64,000 nucleotides of DNA, taken from Tetracladium setigerum (taxonomy: Eukaryota; Ascomycota; Leotiomycetes; Helotiales). The notes beneath the pieces are model-generated. The model did no database searches, was not told the DNA's origin, and saw nothing but the letters and a program-made list of their open reading frames with translations. A program made the translations under genes and the position numbers. Below are positions 49,377 through 62,876 of the stretch, piece after piece. The DNA is taken from the NCBI GenBank assembly GCA_031472005.1, contig PZJY01000003.1, forward strand, positions 2,046,001 to 2,110,000, read 5' to 3'. Numbering within the stretch: the first letter of the stretch is position 1; every line of letters starts with the position of its first letter.

Positions 49377-50979
49377 CTAAGCTCTCCATCCCTCAACTGG
49401 CAATGGGAAAGAACCAGCCCAGGCGGCAATCTCCTTTCGCATCTCGTTGATCTTGGTAACCTCGCCACCGGCAACCCGGGCCTTGAAGTCCTTGAGCTTG
49501 TTGTCGCTCTTGGGGAGGGCAGCTTGCTCCTCCTTGCAGATCTTAATGCTCTGGTCAATGTAGCTGGCAACACGGACGAAGTCCTCGGTGCCGAAGCCAC
49601 GGGAGGTCATGGCTGGTGTACCAATACGGATACCGCATGGGGTGAGAGCGGACTTGTCACCTGGGATAGAGTTCTTGTTGCATGCGATGTTGACTTGTTC
49701 AAGGACAGCCTCGACACGAGCACCATCAAGAGCTTGTGGGCGAAGATCAAGAAGAACCATGTGGGAATCAGTGCCATCAGCGACGAGCTTGTAACCCAAC
49801 TTCTTGAATTCGACTTCAAGAGCCTTGGCGTTCTTAACGACCTGCTCTTGGTATTGCTTGAACTCAGGGGTGGTAGCTTGCTTGAGAGCAACGGCAAGAG
49901 CGGTGATGGTGTGGTTGTGGGGTCCACCTTGGTGACCTGGGAAGACGGAGAAGTTGATTGGGTTCTCGAGATCATAGAGAGTCTCCTTTCCAGCCTTGTC
50001 AGTGCTGCGAACACCCTTTCGGAAGAAGATCATGGCACCACGAGGACCACGGAGAGACTTGTGTGTAGTTGTGGTGACGATATCAGCGTGCTCGAATGGG
50101 CTGGGGATGACGCCGGAGGCAATCAAGCCAGAGATATGTGCCATATCAACAACAAGGTAGGCACCGACGGAGTCGGCAATCTTTCGCATACGAGCATAAT
50201 CGATCAATCGGCAGTATGCAGAAGTACCTGCAACCAAGACTTTAGGTCTGTACATGAGAGCGTTCTCCTGGAGTCTGTCGTAGTCGATAATACCAGTCTC
50301 GAGGTCGACACGGTATGGGAAGGTTTCAAAGTAGGTAGAGACAGCGGAAATCCTTTGTCTGTTAGCTGGATTCAATAATGAGACAGCACTGTGCTTACTT
50401 TCGCTGAGGAGTTTGGTAACCGTGGCTCAAGTGGCCACCATGAGGAAGATCCAAACCCATAAGCCTATCATGAGGCTTCATGATAGCTTGGTAAACCTGC
50501 AAGTTGGCGGGAGAGCCGGACAAGCACTGGACATTGACACCCCATTTCTCCTTGTCTACGTTGAAAGCCTTGAGAGCACGAGCCTGGCAGGTCAACTCAA
50601 TTGAGTCGATGTGTTGGTTTCCTCCGTAGTATCTAGCACCTGGGTAACCCTCAGAGTACTTGTTGGACATGGGAGATCCGAGAGCATCGAAGACGGCACG
50701 GGAGGTAACATTCTCGGAGGCGATGAGGATGATGGATTCTCTTTGACGTTGGATCTCAAGTTTCTGGGAAGTCATTAGCAAGATGTACCGCAGAAAGGAG
50801 GGCTGTAGACATACCATAATCTCTGCGATCTCTGGATCCGAGTCGAGAAGAGAAACTTGCAACATCTGCGGTGAGTCAATATAAAAATGTCTCCGAGAGC
50901 GGGGGGAAGAGGGGTGAAGATATACCTCCTTGTGTCCCTCGGACAGAGCATAGGTCTTGGATTCACTGGTTGCAGCCAT
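49377..50979 (-). CDS. Serine hydroxymethyltransferase, cytosolic
   Basis: PLP enzyme converting serine and tetrahydrofolate to glycine and methylene-THF. Exons 50979-50926, 50865-50815, 50763-50399, 50352-49377; phases close to 481 aa, the usual length, with no frame repair. Motifs: IILIASENVTSRAVFDALGSPM, SNKYSEGYPGARYYGGN, HISGLIASGVI, PLP lysine in TTTTHKSLRGPRGAM, and FPGHQGGPHNH. There is no mitochondrial leader at the N-terminus, so this is the cytosolic isoform (yeast SHM2-like). Confidence 0.97.
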
Positions 50980-52033
50980 TGTTGCGGTTTGGGAAGTGCA
51001 ATTGAAGCTTTTTGGGGAGTTTGTGTGAAAGTTTGTGAGAGATGGTGGTGAGGTATGCGAGTAATGGAGGGGAAGAGAAATATAAAAATCGGAGCAGCTC
51101 GATCCAAAATTTCTGGTGGGTGCGTCTTGGCTGCGGGGAGTTTTGCCCACTCACTCTCGCTCACTCACACACTCATTGCGTCACGTGCACGTCCTCTTCT
51201 TTGCCTCGTAGTTTTCGCTTGGGCATTTCCTCGGCGCTCCTCTTGAAGAGCCCGAGTCGTGGATTTGTCGCCACAAAGGGACCATCACGGAGAGACCTCC
51301 GAAGTAGTCTATGCTGGATGGCAAAGCTTCGTAATATATGGATACACTAATATGGATATTTCCCGCCATAACTCCTATTCAATTATTCGGCATATCAAAC
51401 TGATGACCCAAGCTCAAGTTGAGTTGAGTACAGTCCCTTCTCACTTCATGAACTCCATCTAGATAATAGATGCGTTGAATTAACTTTTGTGCTTTCCACT
51501 ATTTGATAATACACTTTTAGCTCACACTCTATTGTGCGCTCCGTTCATTTGATGCTTGTCTCTCTCTTCCTCGAACTCGAGAGAGTAAAGCCCCATGGTA
51601 TCATCCACGCCCACGCCCACGCCCACCACACTTTTATATCTTTTTCCCTTCCACTCAACGCCATCTGGAAAACCAGAGCCAGCAAAATCGCTAAAGACGC
51701 TATCAAAATCAAACAATAATCATACCACGCTCCCAATCCTCTCCTTCGCTCCCTCTTTGACAAGAAAATTGAGAAACCCAGTAGTTGCATGCAAGAATCC
51801 TAAAAGATCTTGGCTATGCAAACGAGGCATCCAACACACCAAACCAGATAAGTAGGCCGAACAAGATTACACGGGCCATCATGCTCGTCCATCTATTACC
51901 TCAATATACGCCGCCATCTGTCCATCCCGATTATATTCGTACAAGACATCGCAATCATTACTATTTTCCATCGTCTCGCTGACCTCGTACCGAGCTTTGC
52001 TCATTTGCGCTTCATTTTCCGAGGGGAAGGCGC
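50980..52033. other. Intergenic 1.05 kb, nothing recognised
   Basis: Upstream of SHMT and downstream of the Lst7 gene (both minus). Contains CGCCCACGCC-type GC repeats near 51610-51625; no supported gene. Confidence 0.5.
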
Positions 52034-53510
52034 TCATGAATTCAGAATCATCGTCATCTCAAGCAACAATCGAACAAATCGAGCGTGCAATTCGATGAAG
52101 AAATCTGGCAAGCCAACCAACTCAGCCAACCCCCTAGCCCTCAAGCTCATACTTGCAAACTTGCCATCAAGACCACGATTTCGACCACTCAGAAAGGCGC
52201 TCGTCGGTGTAGGTTGGCCGCTGCCACTGCGGTACTTGGCTTGCTCGTCAATTGAATTAAGGCGAGGAGATTGAAGAGAACCTTCAGAGCGTTCGAGTTC
52301 GGCTTCGGCGAGAAGTTGGATCCAGGCGGCGATCTCCTTAAACGCTGTTCCAGCATGGGAGAACATCTTCATTGCGGCGCGCTGGCGGTGGGTGGATAGT
52401 GCCATGAGCGCGTAAACTCGTCGACGTCCACGCGCCGTGGGATCGGGAATGCGGAAGATATAAGCGGTAGTCCAGCCAGCTAGTGAATCACCAAAGAAGA
52501 TCGGGCCGCCAGAGGAAGTTGCATTGGCAGAGTTGTAGTTGGAGGGGATCGGCGAGGTGGGATTGGACGAGGAATTGCTTGAAGGAGGGAGGGTTTCGCA
52601 GGATAGAGTTCGCAAACAGGATTGTCGGATGATGGAGAAGGAGAGGGCTTGAAGAGGTTCGTGAGAGGAGGTATAGTCTAGGTAGTGGTCGTGGGAAAAG
52701 GAGTTGCTGAAGGAAGAGCTCGAAGAAGATGAAGCTGTACCTTGTCTCTTGAGTGTTTTGGAACCAGTTCGGTCGTGCGATGGTGGTTTGCTTGTAATCG
52801 CGCTCTCCGAATCAGAGGAAGATGTGGACTTGGGTGGAGATGGGTCGTTGTGGCGGCGGGAGACTCGTTGGAAGGGCTTTCGTGTGCGAAGGATAGGTCC
52901 ATTGGCATCTAGTTTTGACTTTGGGGTGTTCTCCTCCTCATTTGTCTTTTTTGGTAGGGTCAAGGCACAGTTGTCGCAGGGACTTGCGCGCTTCTTGTCA
53001 TTCTCATCGTAGGTCTTGCGGAAGCTCGAGTCTCTTCGGAGAAGGGTCCCATACACCGCTGGCTGGACTCGGGGGCTCTCTGGTGGCGTGTGTTGACCTG
53101 CAAAACCTCCAATCTCATTCTCGGAGGACGAAGAGCTCGTGCGTGTGCCCTTGTGTGAAGCTGATATAATGTCTGCGGGATCCAGACTATTCGAATTCCG
53201 CGAGGTGATTGCATCCTCCTCATCGATGCAGGTTTGGCATTCAACCAGCAGCCCTTCGGTTACCATGAGAGGGGTTGGTCCATGTGTATCGCAATAATGC
53301 GCGAGACACAACTAGCACACAAAGATAACATTAGCAAGCGATCTCTAAAATGCAAGCTATATCGCAGACACTCGCGCACACTGGCGCACTGAGCTTCTGT
53401 TCCCAAAAATGTTGCGCAAACGAAGTGCTTTTCTCGCAGGCGGGGCAGAACCCATGTGATGCGCAGCGCGACAGGGGAGAGATCGAGATCGTTCTTACTA
53501 TGTTCGCCAT
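52034..53510 (-). CDS. LST7: Lst7/folliculin-like protein
   Basis: Exons 53510-53499 (12 nt, MANI) and 53311-52034. The protein opens MANILCLAHYCDTHGPTPLMVTEG, then CQTC, CDNCAL: the folliculin N-terminal longin opening. Later part: GGPIFFGDSLAGWTTAYIFRIPD, YALMALSTHRQRAAMKMFSHAG, FKEIAAWIQLLAEA. Long Ser-rich insertions in between. Total 429 aa; only the longin-like half is present, as in yeast Lst7, no clear DENN half is seen. Family role: amino-acid-responsive GAP-complex partner acting at the vacuole (with Lst4), by analogy. Confidence 0.85.
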
Positions 53511-56500
53511 GACTGCTGATTGATCCGGCTGAATCGTGGGGGGCGAAGTGAGACCTTTCAAATAAATCAAAGGTGGTTGATGGTGGGAAGGAGAGGCACA
53601 CCGATTTGCAAGGAGAAAGGGTGGTGGTGGTGGTGGTGGTGTGACAATCGAAGTTGGTGGGCAGACGGAGCTTGTTGCGAGAAGTTGAATGATGGCAATC
53701 GAGTGAACTCTAAAATCGATCGGGTCGGTGATGTGATATGCGGGATCTGCGGCCGAAAGAACGTCGAGATCAACAGGAACCAGCGGCGATATGACAAGAC
53801 AAACAACCACTTTGTTTACTGTGTTGGTGTATATGCGCGTATATGTGGGTGTGTATGTCCAGGAGTGGCCGGATGCAGATATATAAAAGATGGCAAAGTC
53901 CAACAGAAACTGACAAACAAGGGACGACGCTCCGGCAGCTGAAAGGGACCAGCAAAAGGTAAGATCAAGTTGTAGTAGTGGCGAATTGGCAAAGGATATG
54001 TGATGTGTAGATGGGAAATCCGCAGATGTAATTATGATAGAAAGAGAGACAAGCAACCCAAATAATTATCAAAACAAAAAAAACAAAAGAGAGATCAAAC
54101 GAAAGAGCAGAACTCCGGGATAAAGTAATAAGCGTCTAATAAGCAAGCTCTCTCTCTCTCCCTCGCCTCCTCCACTACACTACACTCAACTCCACTCCTT
54201 CTAGCTTCCGAAGAGACGAACTCTCCTCCTTCTCATACCAGCCTATGAAGTTTGACTTCTTATTCATCCATGGACTGACTCCATCATCCATGGATCCTTG
54301 ACCCTTTGGTCCCCCCCTTCGCAGCTTCTCCCGAGTCCCTGACCCATGCGAGCCATGCTGCTCCCTTACACTTGGGATGTGTCTGTTTGAAATCCGAACT
54401 TCCCTTTTCCACTTTACCCGACCGATTTCACCCATGCCATCCCGACCACCCATGTCGACTCTCTCGGGTGGGTGGGTAGTGGTGGTGGTGGTTGATCAGA
54501 TATATTGAATATTAAATATAATATTACAATGAGATCGACCCCTAAAAGAAAGACTGAATAATGTGTTAGTCCAGTTTGGTCAACATGAAGAAGCAAACAA
54601 GCAACTAACTTCGCAAGCCACGTATGAAAGTAGCTCGGCTTCTTCATCTCCTCATCTTCTTTATCTCATCTACCTACTGTATCCTCCATCTTCCTCAAAC
54701 GAACTCGTCACGGTCTCATCTCTCCCATCTTGGATCTCTTGGAAGTTAGATACAACAAACAAAACCCTCTACATCTCAAAACCCGTCATGCCGCTATCGC
54801 ATGCTTCTCCCGCGCCGTTCAATGTTTGGCATCACATCACTTCGCTTCCAGGATACTCGTCCGGCATTCATACCGCACGGAGTAGTAAACTCTCGTAGCT
54901 CGTTCTGAATTCGTACAAAGTACTGTCTTGTACCTGACAATCCTGACTTGTCCTTACCGCCATCATCAAGTCCCGAGTCGTGCTCCAGAAGCAAAACAAT
55001 TTCCCAGTCCCGATCTATCCACCTTCACACTCCACTTGAAACTGCACCTGGGCCACGAGCACGAGCAAAAAGCCAGCGGAAAACCCACCCAACCCACTTC
55101 TTCTAGGCTTCCAAATATCTTTCTAGAAGGTCTTTAAATCCAACGAAGGCAATTCGTACGTAACGAGTAGAGAGTCTAGACCGAAAGCAATGCTCTCATC
55201 AGGTAAGACATTCTCAAACAATCCTCAGCAGTGCCAGCAGTCGTCCATGAGTCCCTTGTCGTCCATCCTCGATCCCTCTTCGGACCCTTGAAGGCCTCTC
55301 TCATCATCACCCCGATGACCGACGACGGACGAGGGGACCAATCTATCTCCCTCCTTCCAAAACAAAACAAACAGCTGAGCAAGCAAAACCCCCTTGCTCT
55401 TCCTCAGATCCTAAACACCACATCCAACAAAAAAATAAATAAATTTCAAATACGACAGGAAAAAGCGCATGGGAAAAAAAAACTGCCTTATCAAGTTATC
55501 GCACTGCATTGCATTACATTACATTCATCCCACCACCACCACCACCCAAGACTCAAACATCCCATCCCATGCCGCACATCTGCATCGTACATGCTACCTA
55601 TATGTACCACTGAACCAAACCCTCATTCATCTCACCCAGAACCAAAGAAAGAAGTTCAAAGAAAAATGGCTACATCGAGACACCACCTTCCTTCCGAATT
55701 CCGATGATGCGCCCCAATCCGAGACTTCGGAAGGAAGTAGTCCAACCGCTCTCATAGGTACAAAGATACATTGTTCTTCGTACAAGTCGTATGTACACTT
55801 ATTGCAGTACCTCACTCATCTACCATGAGACGTCAGAGCTCTCTCTCATCTCTCGGTACCTTAGCTACCTCCCTATTTAGCCGCCACTGTCCTCGAATAG
55901 CAAAGCAGCGAAAAGCAATACCCACGGATGATCCCTTTCTTTTGCGCCTTTCGCTTGTGCACTTCGCAGCGGCTTCTCCCGCTCTCGTTTTGTAGACAAC
56001 AAATTCCATCTCCTTTGCATTTTCTGAATGTTACAGCAATTTACAAGTGAATAATTAACCGATGGACCAATCTACACGTACAAGCCTCACATAGTAACAC
56101 AGAGAGAGGTTGGTTCGATTGTTACAAACGAAGATACGAGTATATCCTACCTCACCATATCCACACCCAAGTCCAACGCTTTCCGTGCCATCCATCATAA
56201 CTCACAGCCACCACCACATTAAGACAAGAAGCACGCACCAGATCAACAAACACATCCATCCTACCCTCAAACAGGCAATTTCAGACCTTCCCTTCGGAGC
56301 AATTAGTGAAATCATTTCGGCTGTCACCTCAACTTGGGAGCATCCAAATTCCAAGTTCCTAGTTTAGTTCCAAGTTCACAACCTCACACCCGTCAACAAT
56401 CGGTCACACACCCAAACGCGGAGACATAAAAGCCGTTCCTCCAATTCCATATCGGCTGAATTGCCAATTGCCATCCATTATTTGGTCCCTTGTATGTACC

Positions 56501-58734
56501 CGTACAGTATGTACCTTTACCTGTACCTTCGTACCAGCCAATCCTCAACTCCGGTGCCGAAGAAAGGTCTCGGTTCGGTAAAGGGTCTACCGGTTTTCAA
56601 ATCTTTGGATAAATGTGATTCTTTTTTTTCCGATCAAAAAAGTGTTGTATCATATACTTGTTAAATTGTTTGATTGGTAGACATGTGGTTATCCGGTTGC
56701 ATGAACCGCATCATCAATCATATGGAAGAATTCGCAAGGAGAATAACGATTGCAGATTGCATATGACAAGGTGCGGATGAAAATGCCACATGGCAATAAT
56801 GTTTGAGAGATCAGACGAAAAGAACAACGCATGAAAATAGATGATTCCACATGAAAGTACACGAGAGAGAGAAAGGCGCGCGATCCGATGAGCTTGCCTT
56901 ATTTTTGTAGCACAATAAGACGAACACACGACCACCACCGAGGGAAATATAATCCACCTCACATGTGAAGAAGCAGAAACGAACGAACAACAGACAATAT
57001 CCCATTCACCGTTTATTCATCCATCCATCGATTTCACGAACTACCATCTTAGCAGTAGTTGAAGTCCATATTAGCAACCCCAAACTCCCCCATCTCCATC
57101 TCCATCCATTCCCCAAATAATAATAAAAAAAAATCCTCGGCCAAACTACTCCCCACAGTCCACCCAGCACCAGCACAGAGCACCTAAGCACAGAGCCACA
57201 AAACCGGTAAAATACCCATCTCACTCAAAACTTCGGTAAGCTACTGTATGTAGCAGGAGAGAAAAAAAGCGCCGACCGATAGACCGAAAGAGAGAGAGGA
57301 AAAAATGTCCCAATTTACCCCGGACGGAAGATCACGATCCAAGAGAAAAATTCATGGTTCCACATCCGAAATGCGGAGATGAGATGGGAGATGGAGGAGG
57401 GTTTTGAGACACTGCACTGGGAACACAACATATCCGGATGATGCATGAGCGGTAAGGGTAAAATGGAAAGTGTAAAAGTGTCTGTTATTGCGGAGGTGGC
57501 GAATATCGGGTTGAGGCGATGATGGATGGAGAATTTGGGGGGAGAGGGTTGGAGGCAGAAAAATGGAGGAGGAAGGTTAAGGGGAAAATTCTGGAGTGCA
57601 TACATACTTTGGTACACTGCTAAGATTTATGCGCACATGTGACATGAGACAGAATAGTTTTTGGAGAGGAAATCTTGTTCTTGTATTTTGGTTGCTAATT
57701 AGTTATAGACGGAGAGGAGGACAAAAGGAGGTGGATAGACCGCTGACCACACACCGTATTGATCAATAGTAACCAAGACGTGTAAGTAAGCGCATCCCTC
57801 TCCCAATCACTTCTCTCCTTCCCAATCAGCACTCTCTCCAAAGAAAATAATTCTTTTTTGTGTTTTTTTTCTTCTCTTTCGTTCTTCTCATATCTCCCAT
57901 GTCTTCATCCTCTCCATTTCTTCCTCCACCCAGATGTCAGGTCCTTCAGTATGAAAGAGGACAATCATTGTCCTCTTGTCTTCAACATCCACCAGCGCAC
58001 CTTTACTTCCTACCACAACTAGTGGTTCCACCACATCCTAACTACGAACCATCTGATTGATCTTCAACGCCCTCTATCATGCAGAATACCATTGCCATTT
58101 CTGACCAACCGCTCGATTCATCAATCCATCAAGCCATCGCCCAACCGCCCACCCACTAGCTCACAGAAGTCGTGAAACTATACCATAGCAAAGAGAAGTG
58201 TGAAGAGCAAATGCATCTTCCGACGCCAGCCATCCGCACATGCCCTTTTAGTTCTTGCTAAAAAAAAAGAATAATAAGTAGAGGGGGAAAATAGTAAGCA
58301 GAAGTGCGTAAAAGACCCCGATATACGCCAGAGAATCACTCCGAAGAGTAAAATAACTCTAACGCCCATAAAACGCCCCGTCCCGTCCATCCCATTCAGT
58401 TCATGATATCAAATTTCTTCAAACGCTGAACTTTTGGCAGTTCCACTGCTGTTTGCTGCCCATCGTTCGATTTTGAAAAGAGAGGATAAAAAAACAGGAA
58501 AATGTGTGTCGTATGATACAAACGCGGACGTTGCAGACCGTGAAGAGATAATCGTTGTTTTCATGCCCCATGGCATTATCAGGCAAGCAAAGAGGAGTGG
58601 TATGCCCAGAGATTGCCGAAGATGAAAGAGGAAAATCCCCAGACGGTCGCTCGTCCCGAGTCTATCGCAAAGATGGAAAAAAGCAAAATATGTACAAACG
58701 TAAACACGCACCACACCAAAATGAACAGAGAGAT
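53511..58734. other. 5.2 kb gene-poor region
   Basis: No frame in this stretch shows a domain, a splice pattern or consistent length on either strand. It contains CAC-rich, GGT-rich and CT-rich simple sequence (e.g. 53622-53641, 54150-54180, 55520-55550) and several 'CATCCATCCATC'-like runs near 57020-57110. It is bounded by two minus-strand genes (LST7 promoter, DHH1 3' end), so long UTRs are possible. Nothing RNA-like was recognised by eye. Confidence 0.5.
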
Positions 58735-60433
58735 TTATTGAGGTGGCGACCCTTGGCCACGCCCACCTCTCATTCCTCTAAATCCATTCTGGTTTCCGCC
58801 TCGGCGATTGTCGTACCCTCGGCCGTTTCCAGGGGCTCCTTGATTTGGTCGTGGCTCTCGTTGCTCCCGTGGTTCTCGTGGGCCTTGTCGTTGGTTAGGT
58901 CCATTAGGGCGTGCTCCATTGAAGTCACCCCGTGTGTTTGGTCGTTGAGCATTAGGCTGTTGCTCGCGAAGAGGTTGGTCAGAAGGTGTTCCCTGGCGTT
59001 CACGCCAGAAGAAATCTGTCGGTTGGTTTGGAAGTTGGAGATGGGTCGTGGAATATTTTCCGGTGCATCATAAACGTAGAGATTCTTGTCGATGTTTGCG
59101 GGGATGGCTTGGATTTCGGTACCTAGATCTCGTTCGATGTTGTAAAGATTGTGTCGATCCTCCCAGTTGATGAGATTAATTGCCAAACCAAGATGTCCAA
59201 ATCGACCAGATCGACCGATACGGTGAAGGTATGTTTCAGCATTCTTGGGGAAGTCAAAGTTGATGACAACATTGACAGCTTGAATGTCAATACCACGAGT
59301 GAGCAAATCAGAACAAACAAGATTTCGGCAGACGCCGTTGCGGAAGTCGTGGAAAACACGATTGCGATTTGCCTGGAGCATCTTCGCGTGGCTGTAAAAG
59401 CACGAGTAGCCCAACTCGGTGATTTTCTTTGCGAGGAGTTCCACACGATTTGTGGAGTTACAGAATATAATGGACTGGTTGATTTGTAATTTGGAGAAAA
59501 GAGTGTTCAAGCAATGAACCTTCTGGCTCTCTTCCACGAAAGCGTAGTATTGAGTAATACCGCGGAGAGTAAGTTCGTCCATCAAGTTGATTTCGTACGG
59601 GTCCTTCATGTTCTTATCGGAGAAAGCCTTGACGGTCATGGGGAATGTGGCGCTGAAGAGCATCACCTGGCGGTCCTTGGGGTGGAATTGTAGAAGTTGT
59701 TCAATAACGGGTGTGAATTCGGGCGAGAGAAGCTTGTCAGCTTCGTCCATGATGAACATGGGGCATTCGCTGAGGTCGGCAACGTTCTTTCCTGCCAGAT
59801 CGAGAATTCTGCCTGGTGTGCCAACAATGATGTGTACGGGCTCGGATAAACGCACGATATCGTCTCTCAGCTGAGTGCCTCCAGTGGTGACCATAACGTT
59901 GATTCCGAGATGCTTGCCAAGAGTCTTGCATACTTGAGAAGTCTGCAGCGCGAGCTCTCGGGTGGGGACGAGGATGAGGCATTGAACCTTGGAGCTCTTG
60001 GGGTTGATTCGTTCGAGGGCGGGGATGACGAAAGCCGCTGTCTTTCCAGTACCGTTCTTCGCCCGAGCAAGTATGTCTCGTCCGGTAAGGGCAACAGGGA
60101 TCGCCTCCTCTTGAATGGGTGAGGGCTTCTCGAATCCAGCTTCGAAAATGCCCATCAATAGATCTCGCTTGATCGAGAAATCCTCGAACTCGAGGCCTTT
60201 TGTAGCTGTAACATCCTGAATGCACATGTTAGATTAGATTTTCCGCTTTGAAGACCCGTATTACCTCAGTTTGTTGTCTTGTGTCCTTGGTGGGGATCTT
60301 GAGTGACTTCTTCCAGTCGTCTGATGCGGCGCCGTCACTGGTGCGAGTTAGTACGTACGGCGGATGTAGAATACGCTTGCGATCCTTACCTCAACTTCGT
60401 AGACTCTAGCTGTGATGCTAAAGCTTCTGCCAT
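58735..60433 (-). CDS. DHH1: DHH1 DEAD-box helicase
   Basis: P-body RNA helicase and decapping activator. Exons 60433-60390, 60337-60265, 60215-58735. Motifs in order: GFEKPSPIQEEAIPVA (Q), AKNGTGKT (I), VPTRELALQ (Ia), GTPGRI (Ib), DEAD (II), SAT (III), LVCSDLLTRGIDI (V), HRIGRSGRFG (VI). The C-terminus is Arg/Gly/Gln-rich (RGGNQNGFRGMRGGRGQGS). The frame breaks at 59043-59045 (GGG on plus, CCC coding): literal reading ends at 58770 with an unrelated 65-residue tail; one added C gives the RGG-type tail ending at 58735, 532 aa. Since the gene is conserved, the break is probably a sequencing error. Confidence 0.95.
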
Positions 60434-61107
60434 TATAATGTGTTGTGGAGGTTTGTGCGGTGAGAGAGTAGGGGGTAGGGCTGCAGGCTGAGGTCGCGAT
60501 TTCGCTGGTAGAGAGAGTGGGCAGTTGTGTTCGTGTTCGCGTTCGTGATAACGTGTTTCTCTCGTATGGGCTGTCCCTTTGAATGAGCGGTCGTAGGAGC
60601 CTGAAAGTCGCAGTTCGTCAAAAGGAAAAGCGGAGCCTCAAGTTGGGGGTTGAGGGGCAAGATGGGTGTCGCCTCGTCGTTTGGCCGTTCGTAGGATCGG
60701 GGTTTGTTTCGCGAAAGTTTGCTTGGTTCTGTAGATCTGTAGACAGGTATCTAATTGGTTGTTAGGAGTCGGGGGGGAGGTCGTGTCTCGCGGTGTTTTT
60801 GGATTTTGATGTTTGTGTGATGGTGGAAGTCGAAGCTTGGAGGAATCCTTGCTTGATGCGCCTGGAAAAAAGACTCGGCAAGTCCCCGCTAGCGGCCGCC
60901 TCAGGGAACAAGGAAGTCTTATTCACTTCAACTTCACTTCAACTTTAGCCTCAGTTTAATGGATTGGAAGTAATTTAACATGGCTCATGATCATCAATTT
61001 TCTATCGTGAAGTTACATATCCCTTTCCAAAGTCTGCCATGCCAAACTTGAATAATCCAAACAAAAAAGTCCTGCAACTCCCGAACGCCAAGAGGAGAAC
61101 GCCCCCA
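60434..61107. other. Intergenic 0.67 kb, nothing recognised
   Basis: Promoter of DHH1 and 3' flank of PRI1 (both minus strand); no supported frame. Confidence 0.5.
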
Positions 61108-62876
61108 TCAGAATTCCATGGCATCTCCCTCCGTTCTTTCTCGCTTCACCCGAACTTCCTTTTCATCCTTCATCAAGGCTGATACAAATGTTCTGAAGTA
61201 GTCCACGTAAGGCTTCAAGCTGGTCTTCTCCCAATCTTGAACAACCTTTCCTCCTACCTCAGCACCCTCCTCAGCTTGCCACTCGTCGATCTCTGCTAGC
61301 AATTCGCTGACTGTTGGTACCCCTAGAGGATCAAAATCTTCGCATTTCTTGGTGTTGATTGGCACGCACACTCTCCCGGTTCCTGGATGCACAACGAAGG
61401 GACTTTTCAGCAAATGGTTCAGATGCTTGCTGACCTCAATATCCAAGCGAGGGTATGTGTATTCCAATACAATATCTTGCTTTGCATCAAGTAAAGCTTT
61501 TGGGTCCAGGGCTTTGCTCGCTCCCGTCTTTGCCAAAGCATCGATATCTGCCCACTTCGAGGTCGAAGCACGGCCAGGTGCTGAACTCCACTTCTTTCGA
61601 AGGGCGTCGGTTAGGGTTTTATCGGGGAGGAGCTGAAGCAATCGATCGAATTTCTCATCCGTCTCCCAGGGATCTTGGTCCTGTAAAATATCCGATTGGA
61701 AGTGTGTTTTTAAGATATCAAGACTTCGGCTAAAAAAAGAGGTCAGTGGTGAGACTTTCCGTTCGCGAGAGCTCTTACGCCACGTGAGGATGCAAAGGCC
61801 TCTTCACATTCACCCGCTTCCCACTTTGGGAGCCACCCTTAATGACTTCCAAATACCCTGCAATAGCTCGCCTCTTCTGATCATCCATCTGTCGAGCTTT
61901 CTTATCGCAAACCCATGCGTGAGCTCCTCGACGCCCCGAGTACACCCACATGATATGCCTAAACCCAAAATCATCCCTCAGAGCCACATCAATGACTTTG
62001 ATAGCCATGGTGATGAACTGCCAACATTTGTTGCAGATATTGGCTTTGTCGCAGCATGTTCGAATATCGTCGTAATCTGTCAAATCGATATCAAAGCATA
62101 GTTCCTTGGCAATTGGTTTAAAAGCCGTAGATTTGCGAAGCGTCTTTCGATCTCGAGGATTAGTGCTGTATACTGGTCCAATCTCGAATCTGGACGGCAT
62201 GAGACGAAGGACATCTTTCCGCAGTCTGGCCACGTTAGCGAATGTATCTAAAGAGGGGTGAGGCATACTCACGTATCCGAGGTAGGGAAAGACTGATATC
62301 GGAGGTATGCATCATTCTGAAGTGTAAAAGCAAACTCGCGATGGCCAAAATCGTCCGAAGGCGTTGGGGAATGATTCAGCCACTGGAAGAGATATCGCCA
62401 GGGGAATAATCGCTGGTAGAAAGACCGCATGACCTCTGGATCAGAACCTCGTAGGACAGGGCCAGTGCTTCTGCCATGTTAGCAGTGTGTTTGTAGTCAT
62501 TGTCAAGAACTTACACAAATGAAGAAGTAGGCGGGGGAGAGCTTGAGAGTTTATCCTGTGGTTTCGAGCTTGGGAATTCCTCGTCTGAGTCCAAATCTGC
62601 AAAGAGATCCTCCAGTCTCACATCATGTTTCGTTTCGACCTTAACGGGTACAGCAGCAGGGACGGGTAAATCTGCCTCATCTTCTGCCATGGTAATATCT
62701 GCCTCTGTCGGGCTCGTTTCCTGGCTTTCGTTACTCAAAGTTCGCGACTCAATCGATGTGTCCTGCTCGATGGCTGGAACTGGTTCCATGCTAGGAGCAA
62801 CATCTGCAATCGTGTTTGCGGCCATTACGTCAGGTTGTGGCGGGGATGAAGGTATTTCGCTAATAGAATGGGGCAT
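61108..62876 (-). CDS. PRI1: DNA primase small subunit (Pri1)
   Basis: Catalytic subunit of DNA primase in the polymerase alpha-primase complex. Exons 62876-62515, 62470-62273, 62225-61779, 61729-61108; phases close to 542 aa with no frame repair. Motifs: SFYQRLFPWRYLFQWLNH, REFAFTL, the metal-binding ELCFDIDLTDYDD (Asp residues of the AEP active site), zinc-like CCDKANICNKCW, and WVYSGRRGAHAWVCD. An N-terminal acidic, Pro/Ser-rich extension of about 120 aa precedes the core. Confidence 0.95.

Noticed and set aside
49524..50378. 284-aa plus-strand open frame
   Set aside because: Antisense to the serine hydroxymethyltransferase exon, which has clear family motifs on the minus strand.
53331..54056. 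241-aa minus-strand frame overlapping the LST7 start
   Set aside because: It reads through the LST7 start and first intron; the His/Pro-rich text comes from the (GGT)n microsatellite. The splice from 53499 to 53311 explains the region better.
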